From NCBI RefSeq assembly GCF_041677825.1, contig NZ_JBAYPG010000042.1, positions 1 through 17,338 on the forward strand: a stretch of 17,338 bases of DNA, written 5' to 3'. Under the pieces are notes generated by a model. The model did no database searches. It saw only the letters and a list, made by a program, of their open reading frames with translations, and had not been told where the DNA came from. This stretch comes from Castellaniella sp041677825 (GTDB lineage Bacteria > Pseudomonadota > Gammaproteobacteria > Burkholderiales > Burkholderiaceae_B). The position numbers and the translations under genes were made by a program. The number at the start of each line of letters is the position of its first letter. Within the stretch, counting starts at the first letter, position 1. Shown in pieces: positions 5,415-12,888 of the stretch.

Positions 5415-6593
5415 TCAAAGAATCCCCTGTTCCGGGTATGGCGCATTGTTTTCGACCCGTTCATAACCCAGGCGCGACAGGTCCATGGTCCGGTATTCAC
5501 TATAAATGATCAGTTCGGCCATGGCCATGGCAGCGGCCGGGGCGTGCATCATCCCGTGGCCGGAGAACCCGGCCACCGTATACAGATTGGGCAGGCGGGT
5601 GTTCCAGGCGCCGATCACGGGGTTGCCATCCAGCTCATTGACCTCGTAGAGCCCGGCCCAGGTGCGGTGGCACCGGGCGGCTTCGAAGGCAGGAAACCGG
5701 TGTGCGAGCGCTGGCCACACCACGCGCTCGAAATAGCCGTGGTCGACCTCGAAATTGAAGCCGCGGGTCTCATCACCGTCGACCAGACCACCTGAGTATC
5801 CCTGGCCTTCGGAGCGGAAAGCGAGCCGGGCAAGATCCTTGACATACGGCAGCGGCCCGATGACACTGCCCGGTGTGAAGTAGTGCTCGAAACGGCGCAT
5901 GGGCACGATGGGCAGCCGCATGCCGAACAGGCCAGCCAGTTCGCCCGACCAGGCCCCCGCCGTGTTCACGAAGGCCTGCGCCGTAACCCGCGTGCCATCC
6001 TCCAGCTGGATCGAATCGACCTTGGCAGCACCGACAGACGCGGCAACGACCTTGTTGGCCCGATACGTGGCACCCAGTTCCTCGGCCTTGTGCCTGAAGC
6101 CCCACAACAGGCCATTGGGGTCGCACCAGCCATCACCCGGGCTGTGGGCACCGAGTGCCAGATCATCCACGTGCATGGCCGGAAAGCGCGCCTTGAGCGC
6201 CGCCCGATCGAGCAGGTCGACGTGCGCACCGCGGGCCACCTGCTGGCGGACATTGCGCTCGAGCTGATTGGCGACCCCGGCGGGTACGATGAACAGATAG
6301 CCCCCTTCGACCCAGTCGACGTGCGCCTCGTGGCGCGCCGTACCCATGCGCTCAGAAAATGTCTTGATGAAGTCGATGCTGTACAAGGACATGTCGATAT
6401 TTTCGGGGGCCGTGAACTGGACCCGGCAGCCCCCGGAGGATAAGGTCGAAGAGGCGTATTGATAGGTGGGATCGGGTTCGATCACACAGACTTCGCTCGC
6501 AGGGCTCAGCTGCTTGACGAAGTACGCCAGGGCGCTGCCCACGACGCCCCCGCCCATGATGACGATGTCGGCGTTCACTGAATATACGGTCAT
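5415..6593 (-). CDS. FAD-dependent oxidoreductase, FOXRED1/sarcosine-oxidase-like (DAO superfamily)
   Basis: This 392-residue flavoprotein should oxidise a C-N bond of an amino acid or N-substituted amino acid. The N-terminus has the Rossmann FAD motif DIVIMGGGVVGSALAY (GxGxxG-type at residues 14-19) and an acidic strand end, VCVIEPD. SSTLSSGGCRVQFTAPENI (48-66) matches the FOXRED1/sarcosine oxidase subfamily. The C-terminal FAD-contact segment is VAGFSGHGMMHAPAAA. Length is normal. The substrate is not determinable; glycine, sarcosine and other N-methyl or D-amino acids are possible. A GTG at 6605 could add four residues. I prefer the ATG at 6593 because GGATGA stands at suitable distance before it. 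It is the last gene of the minus-strand cluster, 68 bp after the ATPase gene, so it probably acts on the imported compound. Confidence 0.85.
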   Translation of the reverse strand: MTVYSVNADIVIMGGGVVGSALAYFVKQLSPASEVCVIEPDPTYQYASSTLSSGGCRVQFTAPENIDMSLYSIDFIKTFSERMGTARHEAHVDWVEGGYLFIVPAGVANQLERNVRQQVARGAHVDLLDRAALKARFPAMHVDDLALGAHSPGDGWCDPNGLLWGFRHKAEELGATYRANKVVAASVGAAKVDSIQLEDGTRVTAQAFVNTAGAWSGELAGLFGMRLPIVPMRRFEHYFTPGSVIGPLPYVKDLARLAFRSEGQGYSGGLVDGDETRGFNFEVDHGYFERVVWPALAHRFPAFEAARCHRTWAGLYEVNELDGNPVIGAWNTRLPNLYTVAGFSGHGMMHAPAAAMAMAELIIYSEYRTMDLSRLGYERVENNAPYPEQGIL

Positions 6594-6661
6594 TTTTTCA
6601 TCCACACCCGAGGCGTGCGGGCCCGGGCTTGTACGGGTTGATCACGGTTCCTGATCCAGAA

Positions 6662-7396
6662 TCACAGAATGCGGCTCAGGAACGCCCGCGCCCTGTCGGT
6701 GGCCGGGTCATTGAAAAAATCGTTCGGATTGCGGTCTTCGACGATTTCGCCCTCGTCCATGAACAGGATGCGGTCGGCCACCCGCCTGGCGAAACCCATT
6801 TCGTGCGTCACGACCAGCATGGTCATGCCTTCTTCGGCCAGGCGGGTCATCACCTCAAGGACCTCGCCCACCATTTCCGGGTCGAGCGCCGAGGTGGGCT
6901 CATCGAACAGGATCACCTGCGGGCGCATGGCCAGCGCCCTGGCAATGGCCGCCCGCTGCTGCTGGCCGCCCGAGAGCTGGGCGGGATACTTGTCTGCCTG
7001 GGAGGCGATCCCCACGCTTTCGAGCAGTTGCAGCGCGTGCCGATGCGCCTCTTCCTTGCTGCTGCGGCGCAGCTTGCGGGGTGCCAGGGTCACGTTCTCG
7101 ATGATGGTCAGGTGCGAGAACAGGTTGAAACTCTGGAAGACCATACCGACGTTGGCGCGCAGGTCACGCAATGCCTTGCCTTCGCAGGGCAGCGGCTGCC
7201 CTGCGATCTCGATGGTGCCCTTGTCGATGCTCTCGAGCCGGTTGATGGTACGACACAAGGTGGATTTGCCCGAGCCGGATGGACCACAGACGACCACGAC
7301 CTGCCCCTTGCCGATCTGCAGGTCGATGTTCCTGAGCACCTGGAAGTCGCCATACCATTTGCTGACGTCGCGCAGCGCTATCATGATGTCGTGCAT
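6662..7396 (-). CDS. Polar amino acid ABC transporter ATPase (GlnQ/HisP-like)
   Basis: This is the 244-residue nucleotide-binding subunit that powers the two adjacent permeases. Motifs are complete: Walker A GPSGSGKST (38-46), Q-loop Gln88 in VFQSFNLF, signature LSGGQQQR (141-148), Walker B VILFDEPTSALD (161-172) and H-loop His198 in VTHEMGFA. The SFNLFSHLTIIENVTLAP segment is typical of the polar amino acid (PAAT) group. The open frame extends far upstream, but the ATG at 7396 gives the usual start, MHDIMIALRDVSKWYG, with AGAGGA about 10 bases before it. It lies 47 bp downstream of the second permease gene. The family assignment is firm; the specific amino acid is not. Confidence 0.95.
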   Translation of the reverse strand: MHDIMIALRDVSKWYGDFQVLRNIDLQIGKGQVVVVCGPSGSGKSTLCRTINRLESIDKGTIEIAGQPLPCEGKALRDLRANVGMVFQSFNLFSHLTIIENVTLAPRKLRRSSKEEAHRHALQLLESVGIASQADKYPAQLSGGQQQRAAIARALAMRPQVILFDEPTSALDPEMVGEVLEVMTRLAEEGMTMLVVTHEMGFARRVADRILFMDEGEIVEDRNPNDFFNDPATDRARAFLSRIL

Positions 7397-7443
7397 GTCT
7401 TTGCGTCCTCTCGGGTCATTGATCGAGGCTTGCCGCGCCCCGC

Positions 7444-8259
7444 TCAGTGACCGGATGCTGCATGGGTTTTCCTGTGGGCAATCCAGTGACTCATCCGGGC
7501 CACCGCCAGATTGATGGCGACATAGACCACGCCGATGACGATGTAGGTCTGCAGTGGGTTGCCCAGCTGAAGTGCGGCATTCTGCGCCTTGGCGGTCATT
7601 TCGTGGAAGCCCACGATGAAGCCCAGGGCGCTGTCCTTGATGATGATGATGAACTGGCTGATCAACGCGGGGATCATCAGGCGTATCGCCTGCGGCACCA
7701 GAACGTGCCTGAGCGTCTGGAATTCGGAAAACCCCAGTGCAAGCGAGGCCGAGCGCTGCCCGGCGGGCAGCGCGGCGATGCCGGCCCGCATGATTTCGGC
7801 AATGACGGCCGAGTTGTACAGCAGCAGGGCGATCACCACCACCGTGTAGGCGGATATGTTCAGATGCAGCACCAGGGGTACGCCAAGGAAAAGAAACAGC
7901 ATGTTCAGCAGCACGGGGATGCCGCGAAACACCTGCACATAGGCGCCGATCACCAGGCTCAGCCACGCCAGGCCCAGGGCCCGGCCCATGGCCAGGACGA
8001 CGCCGGCCAGCAATGAAAGCACCAGGGCCACCAGCGAGGCACTCAGGGTCTGGAGCAGCCCGTCGCCCAGGAACTTCAGCAGCTTGATGTTGGTGACGAA
8101 GGGCAGCCATTTCTGCGGCGCCAACTGGCCGCGCGCATCCAGGCGCCAGACGACATAGGCCCCGATCAGCAGCAGGCACAGCACCCAGATCAGCGTGGCG
8201 ATACGGATCAGGCGCAGACCGCGCGGCCCCGGGCTGTCGAACAACGCGTTCTGCTTCAT
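7444..8259 (-). CDS. Amino acid ABC transporter permease (HisM/GlnP family), second subunit
   Basis: This 271-residue inner-membrane protein is one half of the transport channel. A hydrophobic segment near residues 20-38 is followed by a periplasmic loop and about five further membrane spans. LLQTLSASLVALVLSLLAGV opens the conserved core. The EAA loop that docks the ATPase is visible as ASLALGFSEFQTLRHVLVPQ. The protein is longer at the N-terminus than the partner permease, as in GluD/GltJ-type subunits. Its ATG overlaps the stop of the first permease (ATGA), so the two are translated together. The C-terminus ends in a short basic tail, HRKTHAASGH. Confidence 0.93.
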   Translation of the reverse strand: MKQNALFDSPGPRGLRLIRIATLIWVLCLLLIGAYVVWRLDARGQLAPQKWLPFVTNIKLLKFLGDGLLQTLSASLVALVLSLLAGVVLAMGRALGLAWLSLVIGAYVQVFRGIPVLLNMLFLFLGVPLVLHLNISAYTVVVIALLLYNSAVIAEIMRAGIAALPAGQRSASLALGFSEFQTLRHVLVPQAIRLMIPALISQFIIIIKDSALGFIVGFHEMTAKAQNAALQLGNPLQTYIVIGVVYVAINLAVARMSHWIAHRKTHAASGH

Positions 8260-8909
8260 CGCGTCAACCTGACCTTGCGCTCGATCAGGTCACCCAGCAG
8301 GCCCATGCCCAGCGACAGGGCCAGATAGATGCCGGCCGTCAGGATCATGATCTGGATCACGTAGCTGCTGTTCTGATTGACCATTTCGACCATGACACCG
8401 GTGGCCTCGAGCACACCGAATGCACTGGCAATGGAGGTGTTTTTCAGCAGGGCGATGTAATTGCTGGTCATGGGCGGCACGATGGAACGCGCCGCCTGCG
8501 GCAGGATCAGGCTGGCCAGCAACTGGTGCCATGAAAGCCCCAGTGCTCGTGCGGCCTCGACTTCGCCCACGGCCACCGAGAGCACCCCGGAACGCAGGGT
8601 TTCGGCCACGAAGGTTGCCGTATACAGGGTCAGGGCGAGCCAGGCGAACGGGAAGAATGGCAGCACGAAGCCGACCTGGGGCAAGCCGAACACAACCAGA
8701 AAGAACACGATGGTGAGCGGCGTGTTGCGCACCACCTGAATGTAGACCGCTGCCGTTTTCTGCAGGGGTGACACCGGCAGAATGCTGGCGATCGTCAGCA
8801 GCACCCCCAGCAGGGTGGCACTGACGATGGTCAGCACGGTCAGCGCGACGGTCGTCAGGAACGCCGCGCCGATCGTGAGGATGATGGCCGAGAACGCCAC
8901 GTCAGCCAA
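8256..8909 (-). CDS. Amino acid ABC transporter permease (HisM/GlnP family), first subunit
   Basis: This 217-residue integral membrane protein has five predicted spans. It carries the family features VVRNTPLTIVFFLVVFGLP and the EAA-type loop EAARALGLSWHQLLASLILPQ. It forms the heteromeric channel with the product of the next gene, with which it overlaps by 4 bp. The start is unusual: the frame begins with TTG at 8909, directly abutting the TAG stop of the binding-protein gene, and a GTG at 8900 is the next candidate. No ATG is available near the N-terminus. Either start implies dependence on translation of the upstream gene. Channel role is sure from family knowledge; the exact start is not. 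Confidence 0.9.
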   Translation of the reverse strand: MADVAFSAIILTIGAAFLTTVALTVLTIVSATLLGVLLTIASILPVSPLQKTAAVYIQVVRNTPLTIVFFLVVFGLPQVGFVLPFFPFAWLALTLYTATFVAETLRSGVLSVAVGEVEAARALGLSWHQLLASLILPQAARSIVPPMTSNYIALLKNTSIASAFGVLEATGVMVEMVNQNSSYVIQIMILTAGIYLALSLGMGLLGDLIERKVRLTR

Positions 8910-9788
8910 CTACCGGCATGTGCCGCCAGGTGCAGGCGGGTTGGGTACGGGCCCTGACAGCACGGTGCCCAGCGTATCCTTGTAGGCCTGTGCCCACGAG
9001 CCGTCGGCATAGATCTCATCCAGGGTCTTGTTGATCCACTTGCAGAAGACCTTGTCATCGGTCTTCTGGATGCCGACCCCGTATTCTCCCGGGCGATACT
9101 CGATGCTGGTGATGACCTCGAGTTTGCCGTCGTGCTGCGCGGCCAGCGCGGCCAGGATTGCATTCTCGGTGGATGACGCATCGACCTGCCCGTTGATGAT
9201 GGCTTCGGCGCATTTCGCGCTGGAGTCGAAGTAGACGAGGCTGTCGCTCAGGTAGGAATAATGCGCTTTGATGTAGGGCACGATGGCTGCACCCAGGGGC
9301 ACGCACAGCTTGTGGCCTTCGAGGTCTTCCATTTTCGAGATCTTGAGCGGATTGCCCTTGGGCACCATGATGGAGTTGGGCGTGATGTAGTAGGGGCCGG
9401 CGAAATCCACGACCTTCTGGTTTTCAGGGTTGATGGTGTACGCCGCCAGGATCATGTCCACCTTGGATTCCGACAGGAAGGGCTCACGGGTGGACGTGGT
9501 AACCGGCACGAACTCGACCTTGTCGGGCGCAATCCCCAACTTGCCGGCAATGAGCCTGGCGATTTCGATGTCGAAACCGGTGTAGCCATCGAACGACTGA
9601 AAACCCACCAGCGGGTACTGGCTCTGCGTGCCGACCTTCATGGTGCCCGCCTTGGACAGTTGCGCCATCTTGCTGCCTTCAGGGAAGGTTTCCGCATGCA
9701 GCGCAGTCGAAAATGAAGCGGCTGCCGCCATGAACACTGAACACAGGGCCAATGAAAAAGCCGATGACAGCGTGTTGTGCCTGTACAT
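8910..9788 (-). CDS. Periplasmic amino acid-binding protein (glutamate/GluB-type SBP)
   Basis: This is the 292-residue solute receptor of the transporter. A signal peptide is clear: basic MYRHN, a hydrophobic stretch, and a cleavage site after STALHA (residue 32). No proper lipobox is seen, so it should be free in the periplasm. The mature part is a type 3 SBP with GYTGFDIEIARLIAGKLG, STREPFLSESKVDMI and TINPENQKVVDFAGPYY. The last segments resemble glutamate-binding GluB proteins, which hints at an acidic amino acid or relative, but not proof. Four cysteines (residues 162, 193, 249 and 291) could form disulfides, one at the extreme C-terminus. The frame is open to 9836 and has ATGs at 9794 and 9788; GGAGGT six bases before 9788 selects the latter. 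It is the first transporter gene, 111 bp after gntR. Confidence 0.94.
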   Translation of the reverse strand: MYRHNTLSSAFSLALCSVFMAAAASFSTALHAETFPEGSKMAQLSKAGTMKVGTQSQYPLVGFQSFDGYTGFDIEIARLIAGKLGIAPDKVEFVPVTTSTREPFLSESKVDMILAAYTINPENQKVVDFAGPYYITPNSIMVPKGNPLKISKMEDLEGHKLCVPLGAAIVPYIKAHYSYLSDSLVYFDSSAKCAEAIINGQVDASSTENAILAALAAQHDGKLEVITSIEYRPGEYGVGIQKTDDKVFCKWINKTLDEIYADGSWAQAYKDTLGTVLSGPVPNPPAPGGTCR

Positions 9789-9794
9789 TGTCAT

Positions 9795-9800
9795 ACCTCC
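9795..9800 (-). promoter_or_regulatory. Strong ribosome binding site of the binding-protein gene
   Basis: The minus strand reads GGAGGT, then ATGACA, then ATG (9788). The six-base spacing makes 9788 the likely start, because the ATG at 9794 directly abuts the site. Such a strong site fits the high expression usual for periplasmic binding proteins compared with their permeases. Confidence 0.8.
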
Positions 9801-9899
9801 GAATACCAGAAAACGATGTGTTGAAGCCGGCGCCACCCACGGGCGTATCCGGCATCGATGAAGCGAAAATCCGTGCTGCGACCTGGCGCCCGGCCCGTA

Positions 9900-10577
9900 T
9901 CAGAGGGTGGCGTGCCGGGACTGCAGTTCTTTGTTGCTGTTGACCAATGCCCTCCGGGTTGCGTTGATGTGGTCTTCGAGAATACCGACGGCAAGCCCCA
10001 CATTGCCTGCAGCGCATGCGTCGAGTATCTGGTGATGGTCTCTTTGCGGCTCGGTCTTGCCCGAGACCAGGGACACGTATGTCCGCAGGAAGCGGCTGTT
10101 CGACAGGACGTTGTCTTCGATCAGTTTCAAAAGCCGGGGCCGGGCACAGGGGGTGTAGAGCCCCATGTGGAAGCGCAGGTTCAGATCGCGCCAGGCGTGC
10201 GGGCTGATGCTTTCATCGTATTCATCGAGGATGGCTTGCAGCTCGTTCAGGTCGTGCGCGGTGTATCTGGGCACGGCCAGGCGCAGCGCATGGGTTTCGA
10301 GCGCGATGCGGATGTCGAACGAGTCGTAGAGTTCATCGAGCGTGACACCGGCCACGAAGGCGCCGCGGTTTTTCTTGAGCGTGACGAGCCCTTCGGCCTT
10401 GAGCTGATTCAGGGCTTCGCGTACGGGTATGCGGCTGACCCCGTATTGATCGGCAATTTCGGACTGCAGCAATTGCAGATTGGGCGGCAACACGCCTTCG
10501 AGGATCTTGTTGCGGAGATCGTGCACGATCATCCGGGTACCGGATCCGGCATCGGCCGCTGCCGCGTCATTGCCCAT
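9900..10577 (-). CDS. GntR-family transcriptional regulator, FCD subgroup
   Basis: The 225-residue protein has an N-terminal winged helix (residues ~15-75: LRNKILEGVLPP...LLQSEIADQYGVSRIPVREAL...GLVTLKKNRGAFVAG), typical of the FadR subgroup. An all-helical FCD effector domain follows (~80-210), with candidate metal ligands around Asp131/His137 (DLNLRFHMGL), His181/182 (RDHHQI) and His203 (EDHINATRRAL). FCD regulators usually repress a catabolic operon and release DNA on binding the substrate, often a carboxylate or amino acid. Its ATG overlaps the TGA of the upstream flavoenzyme gene by one base, so regulator and enzyme are co-translated, which suggests control of its own operon. A 111-bp gap precedes the binding-protein gene and may hold a second promoter. 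Confidence 0.92.
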   Translation of the reverse strand: MGNDAAAADAGSGTRMIVHDLRNKILEGVLPPNLQLLQSEIADQYGVSRIPVREALNQLKAEGLVTLKKNRGAFVAGVTLDELYDSFDIRIALETHALRLAVPRYTAHDLNELQAILDEYDESISPHAWRDLNLRFHMGLYTPCARPRLLKLIEDNVLSNSRFLRTYVSLVSGKTEPQRDHHQILDACAAGNVGLAVGILEDHINATRRALVNSNKELQSRHATL

Positions 10578-11950
10578 CAGAGTTCACCCTGGCCATGGGC
10601 CTGTATCTCGGCCATCAGTGCCGGATCGTCATAACGACCCAGGGTGAGGCTGGATGCGAGCGCCGATGGCGTCTTGCGCGCGACCCACGCGGCACACAGC
10701 GACCCGGCCGCACAGGCGCCCATGGTGCCGTAGCCCGACAGGGCCACCGCCATGAAGGCGGCGTGGCCATCCAGTGGCCCGATCAGGGGCAGGTTTTCAT
10801 CATTCATGGTGTAGTAGCCGCCATAATGGCTGATCGCCGCCGGAAGATGGCCAAGGTAAGCCTTCAGGCCAGGATGCAGGCGGCTGGCCCCGCGCAGGAC
10901 GATCTCGGGAAACTGGCTGTCCAGTGGTTCGCCCTGCCGGATGTCGGACCGCGCCTTGTTGTAGGCCCAGCCCAGCTTGATGCGCTGGCCGGATCTCGGG
11001 CCATCCGGGCGACAATGAATATTGCCGGGCATGGCATCGAGCAGATGACGCATTTCGGGGTCGTCGTTTATGAGTGCCCGTTCTTCATCGGCCCAGGCCA
11101 GAGTCTGCCCATCGATGTCGATGGCGAACGGCATGTCGCGCAGGATGGCCTGCAGCACGTCGTCGAAGGCGATTTTCTGCTGGTATACGTTGTAGATGGG
11201 CAGATTCTGGCCGAGCATCCGGGCCACATCATTGGCATGCGGCCCGGCCGCATTGACAATGGCGTCAGCCACCAGCGTCTGCGAGCCGCCTGCGCCATCG
11301 AGCACGTCCAGGTGATACTGACCAGCATGGCTGATGCCCACCACCCGCCCCGGATGGACGTGGACGCCCCTGGCCCGCAGTGCATCGAGCATGACCCGGC
11401 CCAGATCATGTGCACTGATCGACCCGGCACGGCGGATGTGGATGACCGATTCGATGTCTGGTGCGAACTCGGGAAACGCCTGGTGCACCAGATCAGCCCC
11501 CAGGATGACATCGACCCCATCGGGGGCCTCTTGCCATGCGCAGGTTCTGTCGAACCTGTACTGACCCAGGCTGGCGTCGTGAGTGCGGATTTCACCCGCC
11601 CCGTTCGCATAGGTTCGGTGCAGGTTCTCGATGAGCTCTGCGGGCTGCCTGTTGCGCGTGGCCAGGGCATAGCCGCCACGCTTCATGGCCAGCGCCCCAG
11701 GGTGGGCCTTTTCGATCTGTTCCATGAGCGAGATGGAGTGACTGGTGAACTCGGTCATGATGGCGTGCGGCCACCAGTCGCGATAGTTTTCGCCCGATTG
11801 CGCCGAGGTCAGGCTCATGGGGGGCAGGGGATCGAGCAGCACGATATTGTCGATGCCCTGCTCGGTGGCCAGATAGTAGGCCACGGCAATGCCCACATTG
11901 CCTGCGCCGATGACCGCGACCTGCGCATTCTGCCTGAAAGTATTTGCCAT
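10577..11950 (-). CDS. FAD-dependent oxidoreductase, DAO/DadA-like
   Basis: This is a 457-residue flavoenzyme of the D-amino acid oxidase superfamily. The FAD-binding motif VAVIGAGNVGIAVAYYLA sits at residues 11-28, with NIVLLDPLP at the end of the second strand. TSAQSGENYRDWW, the central VNAAGPHANDVARMLG and the C-terminal LPLIGPLDG...ALSGYGTMGACAAG belong to the fold. Expected chemistry is oxidation of an amine of an amino acid to the imine; the substrate is unknown. The frame continues upstream to a TTG at 12037, but the ATG at 11950 places the FAD motif at the usual distance from the N-terminus and leaves room for the promoter. It is the first gene of the minus-strand cluster and overlaps gntR by one base. 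It is clearly a different subfamily from the flavoenzyme at the far end. Confidence 0.87.
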   Translation of the reverse strand: MANTFRQNAQVAVIGAGNVGIAVAYYLATEQGIDNIVLLDPLPPMSLTSAQSGENYRDWWPHAIMTEFTSHSISLMEQIEKAHPGALAMKRGGYALATRNRQPAELIENLHRTYANGAGEIRTHDASLGQYRFDRTCAWQEAPDGVDVILGADLVHQAFPEFAPDIESVIHIRRAGSISAHDLGRVMLDALRARGVHVHPGRVVGISHAGQYHLDVLDGAGGSQTLVADAIVNAAGPHANDVARMLGQNLPIYNVYQQKIAFDDVLQAILRDMPFAIDIDGQTLAWADEERALINDDPEMRHLLDAMPGNIHCRPDGPRSGQRIKLGWAYNKARSDIRQGEPLDSQFPEIVLRGASRLHPGLKAYLGHLPAAISHYGGYYTMNDENLPLIGPLDGHAAFMAVALSGYGTMGACAAGSLCAAWVARKTPSALASSLTLGRYDDPALMAEIQAHGQGEL

Positions 11951-12038
11951 GTTCGGATATTTGTCAGGTTCCACGGAAACGCCATGCCACCTGCAGATCA
12001 TGTGTATCCGCGGGGCTGCCATCAGCCCACGGATCAAG

Positions 12039-12058
12039 TGTATACAATTTTGGATACG
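12039..12058 (-). promoter_or_regulatory. Candidate GntR operator region for the minus-strand cluster
   Basis: The 8-bp perfect palindrome tgtataca (12039-12046) is followed after four bases by tggatacg (12051-12058). FCD/FadR-type regulators commonly bind GT-N3/4-AC palindromes of this kind. It lies about 90 bp upstream of the first flavoenzyme ATG in the 237-bp gap between the divergent minus-strand cluster and the HIT gene. On the minus strand TATACA could double as a -10 box, but I see no good -35 partner. The two-site layout recalls the 5388-5413 repeat at the other end of the cluster. Confidence 0.4.
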
Positions 12059-12151
12059 TTCAACACACTAGGACATACCCTTGGCCGCCAGCGAGTTCCT
12101 GCGCATCCGGAACCCGGCCACCCTGAAAATATGGCAAGATACGAGATTGAG

Positions 12152-12170
12152 CGGGTCGCGGTACGACCCG
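12152..12170 (+). other. Hairpin in the leader of the HIT gene
   Basis: cgggtcg (12152-12158) and cgacccg (12164-12170) form a perfect 7-bp GC-rich stem with a 5-base loop, ending 16 bases before the HIT ATG. There is no T-run, so it is not a standard terminator. It could affect ribosome access or be the end of a transcript entering from upstream. Confidence 0.5.
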
Positions 12171-12186
12171 ACAACTGCGAGCCCCC

Positions 12187-12555
12187 ATGAGTCAAGATTG
12201 TCTGTTCTGCAAGATCGCCCGGCACGAGATCCCGGCCCGTATCGTCCACGAAGATGATGAATTCATCGCCTTTCACGATATCAGCCCCATGGCGCCGGTG
12301 CACATACTGCTCATCCCCAAGCACCACGTGGTCTCGCTGGCCGACCTGACCGAGGCCGATGCCGCCTGGACGGCCCGCATGCTGCAGCTGGTGCCGCGCC
12401 TGGCGCGTGAAAACGGCTGCAATCCCCTGCCCGAAGGCGGCTTTCGTCTGGTGGCCAACAATGGCACCGAAGGCGGGCAGGAAATCGATCATCTGCATTT
12501 CCATATCCTGGGTGGCGCCCGCCCCTGGTCCAAACGCGCGGCACCGGCTGCATAA
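12187..12555 (+). CDS. hinT: HIT-family nucleotide-binding protein (HinT-like purine nucleoside phosphoramidase)
   Basis: HinT-type proteins hydrolyse AMP-N-linked phosphoramidates and acyl-adenylates in the cytoplasm. The 122-residue product begins MSQDCLFCKIARHEIPA, with the CxxC pair (Cys5, Cys8) of the Hint group, and has the histidine triad DHLHFHILGG, with His102, His104 and His106; the middle His is the nucleophile. Length is standard. In Bordetella-like genomes, as I recall, this gene lies directly after hisE and before tatA. Here it is separated from hisIE by the inserted region but still abuts tatA (10 bp). The leader has no strong ribosome binding site. Family is certain; the physiological substrate is not. 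Confidence 0.93.
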   Translation: MSQDCLFCKIARHEIPARIVHEDDEFIAFHDISPMAPVHILLIPKHHVVSLADLTEADAAWTARMLQLVPRLARENGCNPLPEGGFRLVANNGTEGGQEIDHLHFHILGGARPWSKRAAPAA

Positions 12556-12564
12556 GGAGTCTTC

Positions 12565-12798
12565 ATGGGTAGTTTCAGCATCTGGCACTGGCTGATCGTT
12601 CTGGTCATCGTGGCCCTGATCTTCGGCACCAAGAAATTGCGCAACGTGGGCGAAGACCTGGGCGGGGCCGTGAAGGGTTTCAAGAAAGGCATGAAAGAGG
12701 CCGAGGCCGAAGACGGGGCCGCCAAGCCTGCCGTCACGCAACAGGTGCGCGACGACAACACCGTGGATGTCCAGGCGCGCGAAAAGTCCGACACCTGA
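12565..12798 (+). CDS. tatA: Sec-independent protein translocase subunit TatA
   Basis: TatA polymerises at the inner membrane to form the passage for folded twin-arginine substrates. The 77-residue protein shows the classic layout: MGSFSIWHWLIVLVIVALIF as N-terminal membrane helix (residues ~4-20), the hinge FGTKKLRNVGEDLGGAVKGF as amphipathic helix, and an acidic, polar tail. AAGGAG at 12554-12559, overlapping the stop of the HIT gene, is spaced five bases from the ATG and fixes the start. It is followed by a 90-bp gap with a hairpin before tatB. Confidence 0.96.
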   Translation: MGSFSIWHWLIVLVIVALIFGTKKLRNVGEDLGGAVKGFKKGMKEAEAEDGAAKPAVTQQVRDDNTVDVQAREKSDT

Positions 12799-12817
12799 CA
12801 CCTGAACCCACACGCTG

Positions 12818-12850
12818 CGCCTGGGTCCCCCATTGCGGGATCGCCAGGCG
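12818..12850 (+). other. Hairpin between tatA and tatB
   Basis: cgcctgg (12818-12824) pairs with ccaggcg (12844-12850), and inside it tccc (12826-12829) pairs with ggga (12837-12840), giving an 11-bp interrupted stem around a 7-base loop. It sits in the only sizeable gap (90 bp) of the tat operon and lacks a T-run. It could act in mRNA processing or stability and help keep TatA in excess over TatB, as is common for stem-loops after highly expressed first genes. Confidence 0.55.
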
Positions 12851-12888
12851 TGGCGACATAGCCCTGATGCCCAGCCGCCTGCCCCACC

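Noticed and set aside
5883..7514. Overlapping plus-strand frames opposite the ATPase and second flavoenzyme
   Set aside because: They mirror well-defined minus-strand genes and contain no family motifs.
10595..12190. Open plus-strand frame of 531 codons
   Set aside because: Antisense to the DAO-family flavoenzyme, which has clear FAD motifs; no recognisable domain in the plus-strand product.
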